64,000 nucleotides of DNA from Notospermus geniculatus (lineage: Eukaryota > Nemertea > Pilidiophora > Heteronemertea > Lineidae), in assembly GCA_002633025.1 (NCBI GenBank), contig NMRB01002278.1, positions 20,113 to 84,112 on the forward strand, in the 5' to 3' direction. Below are positions 42,941 to 53,452 of the stretch, in pieces. Below the pieces are notes generated by a model. The model worked only from the letters and a program-made list of their open reading frames with translations, ran no database searches and was not told the DNA's origin. Made by a program: the position numbers and the translations under genes. The first letter of the stretch is position 1. Each line of letters starts with the position of its first letter.

Positions 42941-44479
42941 GATCCCAGTGGTAAAGCCAGGTCTCTGTGATCTTGCAACAGCGGTTTTGGTGTATATATG
43001 TGGCAGTTTTACTTCACGTTTCGAGAAAACGAATGCAACTTTTTGCATCCACTTATTTTCTCATTTTTCAGTGCCTCGTCTTCAGAGTAAATTTTGCACT
43101 CATATTTTTCACAGTTGTGTCTGTATATTACACAAACAGAAGGTCATGCAAATATTTCCGGGTTTACAGTATTTCTCCAACGTAATCTTTTCAACTTGAA
43201 CCTTTAATCAGTGGATGAGTAGCTCATCTTGTGATGAGTTTTACGCGAGTTCACGGTTATCTTATGGAATTTCAGTCTTGCGATTTTATGGCCATGTTGT
43301 GGTTAGGTTCAGCGACCTTAACATGATGTACGGTTTCTGAATATATGGCAGGGAGAACGTTGTAACTGGCACAAACTTAGTGAACGAAAAGTCAATTATA
43401 ATATGGATTGGTTTCAAGCAGACCCACCCCCACCCTAGTCTCGCTTGGCCAGACGCTACGGGCTCATGCACCCCTTCGGTCACACTCCACGTCTGGCTCT
43501 TTTAGAGAGTAACAGTCGTGAAGACCGCGTGATGGCAGCACGGGTCCTTGCGTTTTTCCTGGAAGTACGTCAGCCAATGAGAATCGCGCTTACAAAGTTA
43601 TTTCGGCTGCGTGTTTCCATGGACGCTTAGTTTCGCGGAATTTCCGCGACAATTATGAGTGAGAAAGTGTGGTGATTGGCTGGAGCCCAGTGGAGTGCCA
43701 TCTAGTGGTGTTACCGGCTTTTGAGCCCCAAAAGTGCCAGTGTGTGGAAGACCAGGATGTCGGATACACACTGGGGCCGAGTGTACCCCCCATCCAGGAA
43801 TAGTCCCATTCTTAAAGCTACTGTTCCAAGAGCAATCATATTTCCTACACCATCTGTGCTGGTGATATCATAAACCACAACATGTTGAAAAATCGGCCTA
43901 ATCCACCTTGCTATTGCTTGCCCATAGTATATATCAATCATAACCTTGCACTCCCATCTCAACCTGATCATAAATCACACCTGATGCCGAGTGGTAAACC
44001 ACGACCTTGACCTTCTGGTACAAGGTCAAGGTCATCTCTAGTAAATCATGGATTTGGGGCATTTTAGCACCTGTTGTTGACATAACATGCTTAATGCAAG
44101 TTTTATTCCAATGTGTAGGACTGTGTGCAGAGTTAATAGCTGTTTCAGTGTATGAACTACCATGCCAGCTCATGAGGGTTTGTGTTGACATCTGTCATTT
44201 TCTTGATGCACGGCTCGGAATGTGGTGAGGTACCGGCTCATCCTGTCGAGGGTGAAAAATTCTATCGAAGAAAATGAATGATCACTGATTCGGATGGAAT
44301 ACTTGTTATCTTTTAGCCGATCCTGTGGATGATTCAAAGGGATATGTTAGCCTATGTCTCTAACCTGTGTAGGCTGAATGAGGTTTCAAGGTATTGGATC
44401 CTGATCTCAGCGGTAGGATTTACTGAGATCGTAGGCCTGTCGTCCGTTGATGTGATAGGCCAAAAAGCACGAATGGAAA
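42941..44479. other. No recognised gene
   Basis: A GAAAACGAATGCAACTTTTTGCA palindrome-like motif lies at 43025-43048 and GACCTTGACC…AAGGTCAAGGTCAT at 44008-44036. No element boundary or gene is supported. Confidence 0.4.
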
Positions 44480-44677
44480 TTGTGTGGTGGTCTAGGAAAA
44501 CCCGTCGTAAGTCGCTGAGTGATCAACAAGGGTTGTTAGATTGCCTGTGCATTGATCTGCTACTGCTGTTACATAGTAGGCCTACATTTCAGCTATTGAA
44601 ACATGCCGGTTCACCAAGGCCATTAACACTTTCCTCAAACGCAACATCTGATGGGTTTTCCTAGACCGCCTCACAAT
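44480..44677. mobile_element. MITE with GGTCTAGGAAAACCC ends
   Basis: TTGTGTGGTGGTCTAGGAAA-ACCC and GGGTTTTCCTAGACCGCCTC-ACAA are inverted over ~198 bp. Confidence 0.85.
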
Positions 44678-45147
44678 TGTGTTGATTGGTCAACGCCACT
44701 TGCTCTCATTCAACAAAAGAGCAATCAGCAATTTTTCACCAACGCGTTTTTCATCAGTGCTTTTCGGGCGATCACATGAACATGATGAATGGGTAGGCGC
44801 TGCCAATTTCAGCATTTAATCCTAAAGATGAGATCGGGAACCAATCCAGTTCCGTGGTTTTGTAAGGCAGGAATGTGAGGAGTTTCTTCCGGTATTGTTC
44901 TAATGTCAGTCACCTGTTACACATTATTACAAAGATAAGGAAGGTGTCAGAAGTGAGGGAGAACATCTTGATTAGGCTTGGTGCCAGTTAGACTTGTGTT
45001 TTATAACCTCAGGAAAGGATTGGCCTGGTGTTAAATGTGAATTCCATCAGATTGGATTCAGAAAGGATTATCTTTTGCTATTGGGGCCAAGCGAACAGTT
45101 GCAGTGACCATGTCATTCTCAGGGTTTGCAAAAAAGGCTTGTTCTGC
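44678..45147. other. No recognised feature
   Basis: Nothing supportable was seen. Confidence 0.4.
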
Positions 45148-45607
45148 TACAGTAAAGGGCTGGGTTGCACAAAACTCATGTTAGCGCTAACTTGGTGTTA
45201 GCGCTAACTTTATGTTAAATGACATAAAAAGACAAGGGATTTTTACGTCATCTAACATAAAGTTAGCGCTAACACCAAGTTAGCGCTATCGTGAGTTTTG
45301 TGCAACCGGCCCCTGATCACAATTGATATCTGTGACTTCATGTAAGTTAGGCATAACTTACATCTTGGTTCCGCGTAACTCAATGTGTAAGTCGTGTGTA
45401 ACTTACACAAATTATACGCATGTAATGCTGCGTGAAATGTCGCGTAACATACATGTGAGTTATGCACAGGTTGCGCAGGTACAACACCCTGCCTGAGTTA
45501 CGCGTAACTTACGCTTTACATAGCTCGTAGGTTGCGCATAATCAGTTACGCGCAAGTTACGCATAACTTACACAAATTTAGAGATGTCAGTTGTGATCTG
45601 TACCGTA
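45148..45607. mobile_element. MITE family Q, copy 2, interrupted in its terminus
   Basis: The left end TACAGTA is separated from TGATCACAATTGATATC by a family-N MITE. The right end reads GATGTCAGTTGTGATCTGTACCGTA. The interior is again made of AAGTTACG, CGTAACTTAC-type units. Confidence 0.82.
45158..45311. mobile_element. Palindromic MITE family N, copy 2
   Basis: It is 154 bp, the same length as copy 1 at 4912-5065, with the same ends and TTAGCGCTAA palindromes. It sits inside the terminal repeat of the Q element. Confidence 0.9.
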
Positions 45608-46097
45608 AAAAGGCCGGACATGCGCAGATCAAGTTGAAATTCAGCAGTTTAGGATTTGTCTATAGAGAAACTGCCGTCTACCATTTGATTAATTACTGCT
45701 AAGGAGTCTTCAAAACCTCATTAGTACCTGTACCTGCAAAATCTAAACCGATGCAGCTACAATTATGATTTATAAACCGGTTGAAAAGTATTCTTTTCTG
45801 TGTAGACTCGTTGTGTTTGGTTGATAAACTCGTGGCCCCAGGTCACGTCTCGGCAATGAAACGCTGCTAGTTGTATAGATTTATTGATATTAGATAATAT
45901 TCATAATCTTTCATATGTGGAATTAGTCAAATCAAGGGATATTTAGGATTCGACTCGGATGGAATTGATATAATTGTTTGCGTTGCTTCCAGAGAGAGTA
46001 GCTTGGTCTCGGAATATGTCCTGGTACGCCATGGAGATAGGTGGTATGGCCAAATCAGCTTTGCCAAACACGAGTGCTACCTTCATACTTCTGCACT
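45608..46097. other. No gene; possible decayed family U end
   Basis: GACATGCGCAGATCAAG and TTAGGATTTGTCTATA (45612-45665) recall one half of family U. Nothing else was seen. Confidence 0.4.
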
Positions 46098-46349
46098 ATA
46101 GATGATTCTCAAATTCGCAGATCTGCGCACTTCCGCCGAAATCTCAACCAGAACCTCGATCTGAAACCGGCTGACGTGACGCCATCCATGATTCAGCAAT
46201 GGTCGAGCCTGCATGACGCAACGTCTTTGACATCACTTTCGTGGGGTTGTCTGCGTTACCGTCATTCAGTTTCAGACTGAGGTTGTGGTTGAGATTTCGG
46301 CGGAAGTGCGCAGGTCTTTGTCGTTTACGTCAATTTGAGAACGGTCTAC
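46098..46349. mobile_element. Palindromic MITE family U, copy 2
   Basis: GCGCACTTCCGCCGAAATCT…GATCTGAAACCGGCTGACG and its complement ending TTTGTCGTTTACGTCAATTT are inverted. The interior CCATGATTCAGCAATGGTCG is shared with copy 3. Confidence 0.88.
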
Positions 46350-46796
46350 TGGGCAGTTTTCGGTTGTCATTCTAAATTTCGCCCTAGACAAAAATGCTTA
46401 AAAACCTGGATCGAGGCTGAACAGGAGTACCACCAGTGTATTAGCGGCAGAGATGAGAACCAGTCTATGGGAACATGCATAACGATGTGTGGATGTGTTG
46501 TGCATATTTTTATCAAGGGCGAGGTTTGAATGACAACAGACGCTGCTTTGTAATGCACATTTTGTGATGAAGGTGGCGCACGTGTTGGACAAAGCCATTT
46601 TGGGCGTACCATGTATTGGTGTGAATTTTGCATGTTGCAGCCGATTTGGTCCAGGAACGTTGCACTTTGAGATTTTTCGTCATTTGCAGTGGAATTTCTG
46701 ATGAGGATGATTGGATATCATTTGGACAAATTTGAATTCACAGAAATCCCGGCCTGGATCAGTGAGTCGGGTGAAAGGTTTAAAATATACATTATT
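46350..46796. other. No recognised feature
   Basis: Nothing supportable was seen. Confidence 0.4.
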
Positions 46797-48073
46797 GTCC
46801 CCCGGAGCCCTCGGAGGGGGACTTGAAAATACCGGCCGTCCGTGCGCCTCTGCCGCTCGGCGCTCGCCGCTCGCCGCTCGCCACTCGCCGCTCGCCGCTC
46901 GCCGCTCGCCGCTACTAGTCCCTTCCGCTCTATAACTTAAGAACGACTGAAGATTTTGGATTCATATTTGGTGGAGGGATGTATCATGGGCCAAAGGTGT
47001 GTCGCGTGAAAGAATCGGCCAAATCCGATTCTCCACTTTGCCACCAGGGGGCCGAAAGCCAAAACACAAAAACTGCGATCACGCCTTTAATACTGAATGG
47101 AATTTCACGAAATTTTTATGGTAGGCTCATCTAGCACGGGTACATAACATATCGTACAGGTTTTCAATTTAATTCATTTTTCAGCCCTCTAGGGGGCGCT
47201 TTGTAAAAACCACATAAGTTCCCTTCCGCTCTGTAACTTCTGAACGACTGAAAATTTTGGGTTGATATTTGATGGGGGGATGTACCATGGGCCAACGGTG
47301 TGTCGCGTGAAAGAATCGGCCAAATCCGATTCTCCACTTTGCCACCAGGGGGCCAAAAGCCGAAACACAAAAACTGTGATTACGCCTTTAATACTGAATG
47401 GAATTTCACAAAATTTTTATGGTAGGCTCATCTAGCAAGGGTACATAATATACTCTGCGGGTTTTCAATTACATTCATTTTTCAGCCCTGTAGGGGGCGC
47501 TTTGTAAAAACCACATAAATTCCCTTCCGCTCTGTAACTTATGAACGGCTGAAAATTTTGGGTTGATATTTGATGGGGGGATGTACCATGGGCCAACGGT
47601 GTGTCGCGTGAAAGAATCGGCCAAATCCGATTCTCCACTTTGCCACCAGGGGGCCAAAAGCCGAAACACAAAAACTGTGATTACGCCTTTAATACTGAAC
47701 GGAATTTCACAAAATTTTTATGGTAGGCTCATCTAGCAAGGGTACATAATATACTCTGCGGGTTTTCAATTACATTCATTTTCCAGCCCTGTAGGTGGCG
47801 CTTTGTAAAAGCCACATAAGTTCCCTTCCGCTCTGTAACTTTGGAACGACTGAAAATTTTGGGTTGATATTTGGTGGAGGGATGTATCATGGGCCAACGG
47901 TGTGTCGCGTCAAAGAATCGACCAAATCTGATTTTCCACTTTGCCACCAGGGGGCCAAAAAGCCAAATCACATAAACTGTGATTGTGCCATTAATACTGA
48001 ACGGAATCTTCAAAATACATGCCCGTCGGACTTGCACCCAGGGCGACGGGGGACGTTCAATGCTGTGCTTGTT
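46797..48073 (+). mobile_element. Helentron-like non-autonomous element 2 (HINE-2)
   Basis: The 5' end after a T reads GTCCCCC…GGGGGAC (hairpin 46797-46822). It is followed by a CGCTCGC simple repeat (46855-46915) and four ~300-bp core units starting TCCCTTCCGCTCTRTAACTT near 46918, 47219, 47520 and 47821. The core is recognisably related to HINE-1 (CCACCAGGGGGC, AAACACAAAAACTG, TTTTTATGGTAGGCTCATCTA, GGGTACATAA). The 3' end has CCCGTCG…CGACGGG, then GGGGGAC as the inverted repeat of the 5' end, and closes CTTGTT like HINE-3. The 3' terminal hairpin is less clear than in HINE-3. Confidence 0.78.
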
Positions 48074-48694
48074 AGAACTTTGAATTGTGTTCATAAAAAA
48101 CTTGGACTCATCGAGTGATATTTGAGGATCTAGCAGCCAATCAGAATGGAGCGCGTTGCGAGTTTCTTTTCGCTGAAGAAGCTGAAACAGCCGAAAAGAA
48201 AAATGCCAAAGCGGAGCCTCAGTTTCACGTTTGGATTTAGGTGAGATTTTGGCTAATGAACTTCGCCTCTGTGCATTGCTGGCGATTCCTTGCTCAAGCG
48301 CTGTAGCATTTGCTTTTGGCAGGATATAATTTCTTTCATTCAGGAGGACTTGTGATCCTAGTTAATCTTAACCCTTTTACCAATTTTGATATGAGGAAAT
48401 ACTGAAATCTTACAGAGCTTGTGCAGATGACGTCATCACGGAAAAATCCCGCATCTTGACGGTCAATTTGACGTCAAACAACGTCGGCGACCCACGTGGT
48501 GCATTTTGTTGTCAGCGCAAGTGGAGTGTGTGCGTCTTCGAACCATGATGCGGTCTACACGTGGTGCACTTTGTCGTCGACGTCATGGTGGACTGCAGGT
48601 CAAAAGTGACGTCATAATGAGCCACTACACAAGCTCTGTAGAAACCCTGACAGATTGGTGTTCTTTCACGGGGAGCTTTCTGATGAATACTTGT
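48074..48694. other. No recognised feature
   Basis: Nothing supportable was seen. Confidence 0.4.
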
Positions 48695-48968
48695 GTACAG
48701 TACGTTGCACAATTGGCCCTTTATCCGCGTACCTTCCATGTACGTCATGCGGAATGCAGGTTTTCATTGAGTATGGTAAGGGTGCGTCACGTGACTCTTC
48801 TGCATGACGTCCGTGCACCACAGGCGGATGATGTTATGTCTTCACTGCGTGCCTTCCATGACGGCGTGCGACGTCCTCGGAAGATACGAGGACGGACGTG
48901 CATGACGACGCTGCATGTGGTACATGGATGGTACACAGTGCGGGAGGGAGGTCAATTGTGCTACTGTA
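48695..48968. mobile_element. MITE family X, copy 3
   Basis: TACAGTACGTTGCACAATTG-GCC and GGTCAATTGTGCTACTGTA are inverted. The interior aligns with copies 1 and 2. A 158-codon frame across it is a by-product of the repeat. Confidence 0.88.
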
Positions 48969-49221
48969 ACAGTGTTTTGTAATTAGATTCAATGGTTTGG
49001 TATGTTTAGTCCTATGTTTCAGAACCTCCCATATTTTCATTTTCAACAAACTAGCTTTGGCAGATAAAGGGTTAATTGCATTGCAGACCACGGGATCAGT
49101 GTTGGCTTGACTTCAGCTTGGCTACTGCCTTCATTGGCGAAGAATGCTTTTCCAAATGCTTGTGCATTTCTTGATGTGACCAGTTATGAAATGTTCTGAG
49201 GACAGCTGGAAATCGATCTCG
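48969..49221. other. No recognised feature
   Basis: Nothing supportable was seen. Confidence 0.4.
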
Positions 49222-49673
49222 TAAGGCCGTGCGTAATTAATTCTATGTTTCGCGTCCCGTGCGCGCACCTATTTCTGACTGTCGTCTGCTAATAGAAATG
49301 CATTGCGCATCCATTTTCCGAGATTCTCAAGATTCCCAACACAAAACTATCGGTAANAAAAAAATTGGCCCAATAAGTTTTAAAATACCTCCTGAGAAAG
49401 CTGTAGTTCCTATCCTTGGTCACAAAACCAGGATGCTGACAGATTAAAACAAAGTTCCAACAGATAGAGCTCTTGTTTCATGGTCAGGATGCCTCAATTC
49501 TTCATCTTATCCATTCAAAATCCCCCCAGGATATCAATCTGTGTGACATGTACTGTATTGATTCGTGTTTCAGCCCGTGTTAAAAATGCAGTTTGTGTTG
49601 TGTTTGGAGCACGCGCGCACCAATTTTAGGTGACAGTGGGACATGAAACATAGAATTAATTACGCATGGCCTA
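49222..49673. mobile_element. TIR element TAAGGCCGTGCGTAATTAAT
   Basis: Ends of ~40 bp, TAAGGCCGTGCGTAATTAAT-TCTATGTTTC and GAAACATAGAATTAATTACG-CATGGCCTA, are inverted. A single N lies inside at 49357. No coding content is recognised. Confidence 0.88.
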
Positions 49674-49736
49674 ATCAGTTCATTTCTTCGTTTCATAGGC
49701 CGTATACAAGGGGCTCTGTTTGTGAATTCAGGTATC

Positions 49737-49866
49737 CGTATGCACCAAATGAAGATTATCTTGAACTCACGTTGAGCCACAACTTTTCGATTGTTCAGGT
49801 TTGCCAGTGCATGATGTGACAATGGGAAAGTTGTGGCTCAACCTGAGTTCAAGATAATCTTTGCTT
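49737..49866. mobile_element. MITE family P, copy 2, ends eroded
   Basis: GTATGCACCAAATGAAGATT…TTGAGCCACAACTTTTCG and GAAAGTTGTGGCTCAACCTG…AAGATAATCTTTG match the complete copy at 60987-61141. Confidence 0.88.
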
Positions 49867-50454
49867 GCCCAAAGAGTCTTGTTTCCTCCTGCATTGTGAA
49901 TCGTATTTCATTTTCCATAGGACTAAAGCCCCATTTGCGGACAACCTATTGTTCACTATCAGCCTGACAAAGGATTTGCGTACCCTTAAGTTATGGGGGC
50001 TTTGTGAATAAGGTCCCTGGTTTGCGACGAGTGGGGCATTTTTCCAGGCATTGGGATAATCAACAGGCCATGTATTATACCATCGAAGGATTATCCAAAA
50101 CCCTGTGAAGACTGCACCACTCGCCCCAAACTGCGGCGGAATCTGCTGTCATGGAAATGGACAATAGTTTATGCACTCCCGTAATTTACGAGAGCTTTGT
50201 GAATAAGGTCCGAGGGCGGAAACAAAGTAGTGGAAACGGTCCTTTACAGTGTATTTATCTCTGCTGTTGGGCACTCGGAAGGCACTGACCTCCACGCAAG
50301 TTTTCCCATATAAGTTGGCTCTCTATGGGCAACTAGCCCACAGAAATAGGCTAGGGTAATTGTTTGTGTCAAAATGGTTAAGAGTGAAGCCATAAGGAAA
50401 CCAACATGTGGAATTGCCGATTGATAGTCAACCCGTGCTAGAAACCTCGCATAT
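49867..50454. other. No gene; 18-bp direct repeat
   Basis: GCTTTGTGAATAAGGTCC occurs at ~50009 and ~50190, around a central part with GCGACGAGTGGGGC and CACTCGCCCC. This could be an unrecognised element. Confidence 0.45.
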
Positions 50455-50599
50455 TAGAGAGGTTGCGCAGCTTTCCGACTCCGACTCCGACTACAAGAAT
50501 GAATTGCAGTCCGCTATGAACATCCTTGATAAAAACGATTTGATAGACGTTTGCAAATCGTAAAATGCCATAACTTTGTGGCAGATTAATTTTGACTCG

Positions 50600-50705
50600 T
50601 AATCGGAAGTGCACGTAAATCGCAAATATTATAGTCGTGTTTCAAGTCGTAACGACTAGGATTACGACTTCAATATTCATTATTTATCCGTACTTCCGAT
50701 TTATA
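50600..50705. repeat. Nested inverted repeat
   Basis: GTAATCGGAAGTGCACGTAA…AATATTATAGTCGT and ACGACTTCAATATTCATTAT…CTTCCGATTTATA are inverted with drift. Confidence 0.7.
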
Positions 50706-50842
50706 AGGCCAAATTGTTCTGCCTTCAATTTATGGTGTTTGACGAATTGAAAACTGCTATCAAATTGTTCAATAATTCAGTGGTATCGGCCTCCGCACGA
50801 AGCTGTCAACCTCAACCACTGAAACACTTGGTGCCAAAGTCC

Positions 50843-51010
50843 GTTTCTGAACACTAGATGTCACTACCAGTTGTTGACGAACACGCTCGATCAACTAGCC
50901 AATGAGAGATCGGCCAATAAGAAAATGTTTCATGTTTTCCCCTAGTTGCCTGAAATACTGGTCGCTGATTGGTTGATGACAGTTTGCGCCATCTAGTGTT
51001 CAGAAACATG
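50843..51010. mobile_element. Nested MITE GTTTCTGAACACTAGATG
   Basis: GTTTCTGAACACTAGATG and CATCTAGTGTTCAGAAAC are perfect 18-bp inverted ends of a ~168-bp element. Confidence 0.88.
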
Positions 51011-51158
51011 ATTACGCCCCATCTGTGCCAGTTGTTGAGAGCGTAGTATTAAAGCTCGAGGCCACTGGGGACAAGTGTAGGATGTTTCCTAGCGGACTGC
51101 AATTCATTCGCATAGTTGAAGTTGGAGTCGGAGTGGGGCCGCTGCACAACCTCTCTAT

Positions 51159-51451
51159 TGAGTGCCTCACCACTGCTCCAAGTTGTATGGGCTTGGAGTC
51201 GGAGTGTGCCTCCGGCCGGAAAATACTGTCTAATCATATTACACTCATTTTCTCCAGACTAAACTAACCAATCATCTTTGGTTATGTCACCGGGGACAAG
51301 ACAAGAGACTGCGGCTCATCTGTTATTCCTGTTGCCTTGGTTACTACTCAGTTTCTGTCTCAAAACTGTTGCTTTTTCTGTCGGATAAATGTTTGTGTAT
51401 GTTGTAAGATTCTGGTGAGTGGAGTGTTCTTGTGTCCTACCGTGACTTGAT
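51159..51451. other. No recognised feature
   Basis: Nothing supportable was seen. Confidence 0.4.
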
Positions 51452-52003
51452 CAATAGGAGCTGTCAGTGAGTTGACCAATAGGTGTCACTACAGCCCAAT
51501 TCAATGCATATAGATGTTCTTCACTGACGTCACATGGCCGCCATATTGGCCGTCAAAATGAAGTCTGGAGGCTACCATCTTGTTCTCGGTTCGAACATTC
51601 AGCGGCCCGTACAGACCACTGGGAGCATACAACTCAACAAATCACTTTACCTCTCACAGTTTCTGAGCATAGTAGTTGGTCTGGTGTGAAAACCGTGTTG
51701 AAAACAAAGCGAATTGTCCATACGGCTTGCTGTAGACAGTGGTAGAAGAGGTCCGATGACTGCCGACAACGTCAAAGATACGTCAAAAATGCTGTACGTG
51801 TTGATGCTGTGACGTTGCGTCATTTGACAGCCAAAATGGGGGACATTTTGAGCTGTGACGTCACGTGAAGAACCTCTATACCTCTGTATAGTGGACCCAT
51901 TCATTCGCGATTGAGCACCAACACGTGGATTTTCCTGTGTATTGGTCCGCTTGAACTTTGCTGCCATCTATTGGCAATATGCGCGGCTGAGTGCTCCTAT
52001 TAT
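51452..52003 (-). mobile_element. MITE family S, copy 2, interrupted
   Basis: It is the reverse complement of 40304-40478, from TCAATAGGAGCTGTCAG to GTGCTCCTATTA. It is split by the family-G MITE at 51509-51880. Confidence 0.9.
51509..51880. mobile_element. MITE family G, copy 2, nested in S
   Basis: TATAGATGTTCTTCACTGAC and GTCACGTGAAGAACCTCTATA are inverted. It is the reverse-orientation match of 628-1006, including the block with CCATACGGCTTGCTGTAGA. Confidence 0.92.
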
Positions 52004-52112
52004 GTGAAGAACGAAACAAGACCTACGCTCGGCCCCAGCATCTAGTTCCACGCCACCTAGTTATATTCCGGTTCGAAACTGCGGGAGGAGTTTAAACAAG
52101 ACCATACGGTGT
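52004..52112. other. No recognised feature
   Basis: A short spacer between the S element and SINE-B. Confidence 0.4.
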
Positions 52113-52402
52113 AGGTTCTTCAGGCTGTCAGAGTGGTGCAATGGAAACATCAGCACCTGTCACTTCTGAGGTTCTAGGTTCGATCCGTGTTCAGACCTGT
52201 TCTTCATGTGATAGTGAAGGTGCTGTCTTTGACAGCGCAGGTTTCCTCCGGGTACACCGGTTTCCTCCTGAGCACTTAGATTTGCCTTCTGTCGTGGATA
52301 GAGCGAATAATGTCATATTTGCCACTAAGCTCTCGATTAAATATTCCTTTACACATCGTTCATCCTCACCCACATCATACTTTTTGCCTTCCCACTCGAG
52401 CT
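52113..52402 (+). mobile_element. SINE-B copy, tRNA-derived
   Basis: CAGGCTGTCAGAGTGGTGCAATGG (A box) and TTCTAGGTTCGATCC (B box) head a body with GCAGGTTTCCTCCGGGTACACCGGTTTCCTCC-type direct repeats. It ends in TAGAGCGAATAATG…CTCTCGATTAAATATTCC, and part of this tail (CTCTCGATTAAATATTCC) recurs at 52647. Confidence 0.82.
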
Positions 52403-52509
52403 GAACACCAGGGAAAATTAGATCCCTGAACCGGCAGTCAATGGCATCCCATGCCCGCCCGCCAGGGTCACGTGTGACCCGCCATCTTCAGTTTTATTCC
52501 CTGGTGTTG
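52403..52509. mobile_element. Palindromic MITE AACACCAGGGAAAA
   Basis: GAACACCAGGGAAAATTAG and TTTTATTCCCTGGTGTT are inverted, and GGTCACGTGTGACC is at the centre. Confidence 0.75.
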
Positions 52510-53142
52510 ACAAGTTAACACCATTTAACTTGTCTGCAAAATCACCAAATTTTGAGAAGGGATGGGCACCGGTGGTGATCTACGTAAATACCGGGTGAGA
52601 TCCATCTGATTCTCGATTTGTCAGAGTTATTGCCACTGAGTGCAGCTCTCGATTAAATATTCCTTTACACATTCTTGGAGTTGGATAATAAATTACGCCT
52701 ACAAATATTTTATTAAACCTAATAGTAACACCGCAAAATGCGATTGTCTGTTCAAGCCCGTTCAAGTCGTCTGCTCCAACACTGAGACAGATAGTCATTA
52801 ATAAGTAAGCAGAAGAATGGTTGTTTTAATCTTATTGGCTAATTTACATAGTTATTCGGGCGATTTTCTTGATAAATGGCCTCGTTTATCAATAAATGAC
52901 CGCTATGATTGGAACGATGTTGCCGTTTGGATATCACATTGTTGTTTCCATTATCGTCGTAAATTCTTGGATTTGTATGGAGTCACTGTCTGAAAATTTA
53001 ATTTGATATCCTAGAAATTGGACGAGACAAAATGTCTGAGCGATATTTTTCAGCAAAATTTTGTTCTGAACAATACAGACTCAAAGCACTTCACATTGCA
53101 GTCTCTGCAGAAACCATTCTGGGGAGCTTGAAGGAGCAGTAC
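52510..53142. other. No recognised feature
   Basis: Except for the SINE-B tail fragment at 52647, nothing was recognised. Confidence 0.4.
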
Positions 53143-53322
53143 CAGGGACAGATCCAGGATTTTTGGTCAAAGAGGGAGTGTACTGTGCTAGAAACATTGA
53201 AATCTGCGGTGAATTTCAATGATTTGTTCCAAATTTCAGAATTTCACGGTCGATTTTACGGATTTGTTGGCCGAAAGGGGGGCGTGCGGCAGGTGCACCC
53301 CCCTTGGATCTGCGCCTGAGTA
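53143..53322. mobile_element. MITE family V, copy 2
   Basis: CAGATCCAGGATTTTTGG and CCCCCCTTGGATCTGCGCCTG are inverted. CAGAATTTCACGGTC and GTTGGCCGAAAGGGGGG match the complement of 39166-39303. Confidence 0.75.
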
Positions 53323-53452
53323 CTCAGCAAGTGGCAGGTACCCTGTCCAAATTCCAGGCCATAGGGGATTGATCATCTTCGACTTTCCATTCCATCACAT
53401 GGGACATAAGCCGTGTGCACTATACCCTGTGCCTTTGCAAGGGCAAGTGTGA
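53323..53452 (+). mobile_element. SINE-A fragment
   Basis: It runs from CTCAGCAAGTGGCAGGTACC through ATCACATGGGACATAAGCC to TTTGCAAGGGCAAGT, without head or tail, and is followed directly by another SINE-A. Confidence 0.8.

Larger units (their letters stand above)
50455..51158. mobile_element. TIR element TAGAGAGGTTG, ~700 bp
   Basis: Ends of ~60 bp include AGAGAGGTTGCGCAGC, ACTCCGACTCC and GAATGAATTGCAGTCCGCT and their complements. It holds two further inverted repeats (50600-50705, 50843-51010). Confidence 0.87.

Noticed and set aside
47164-48118. Repeated minus-strand ORFs with FWPPGGKVENRIW
   Set aside because: They recur once per HINE-2 core unit and are interrupted in register. No start or splice context supports a protein.
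48506-48982. 158-codon forward ORF, the longest gap-free frame in the window
   Set aside because: It covers MITE X copy 3 and part of its flank. Similar frames appear in the other X copies, and the inverted-repeat structure explains them.
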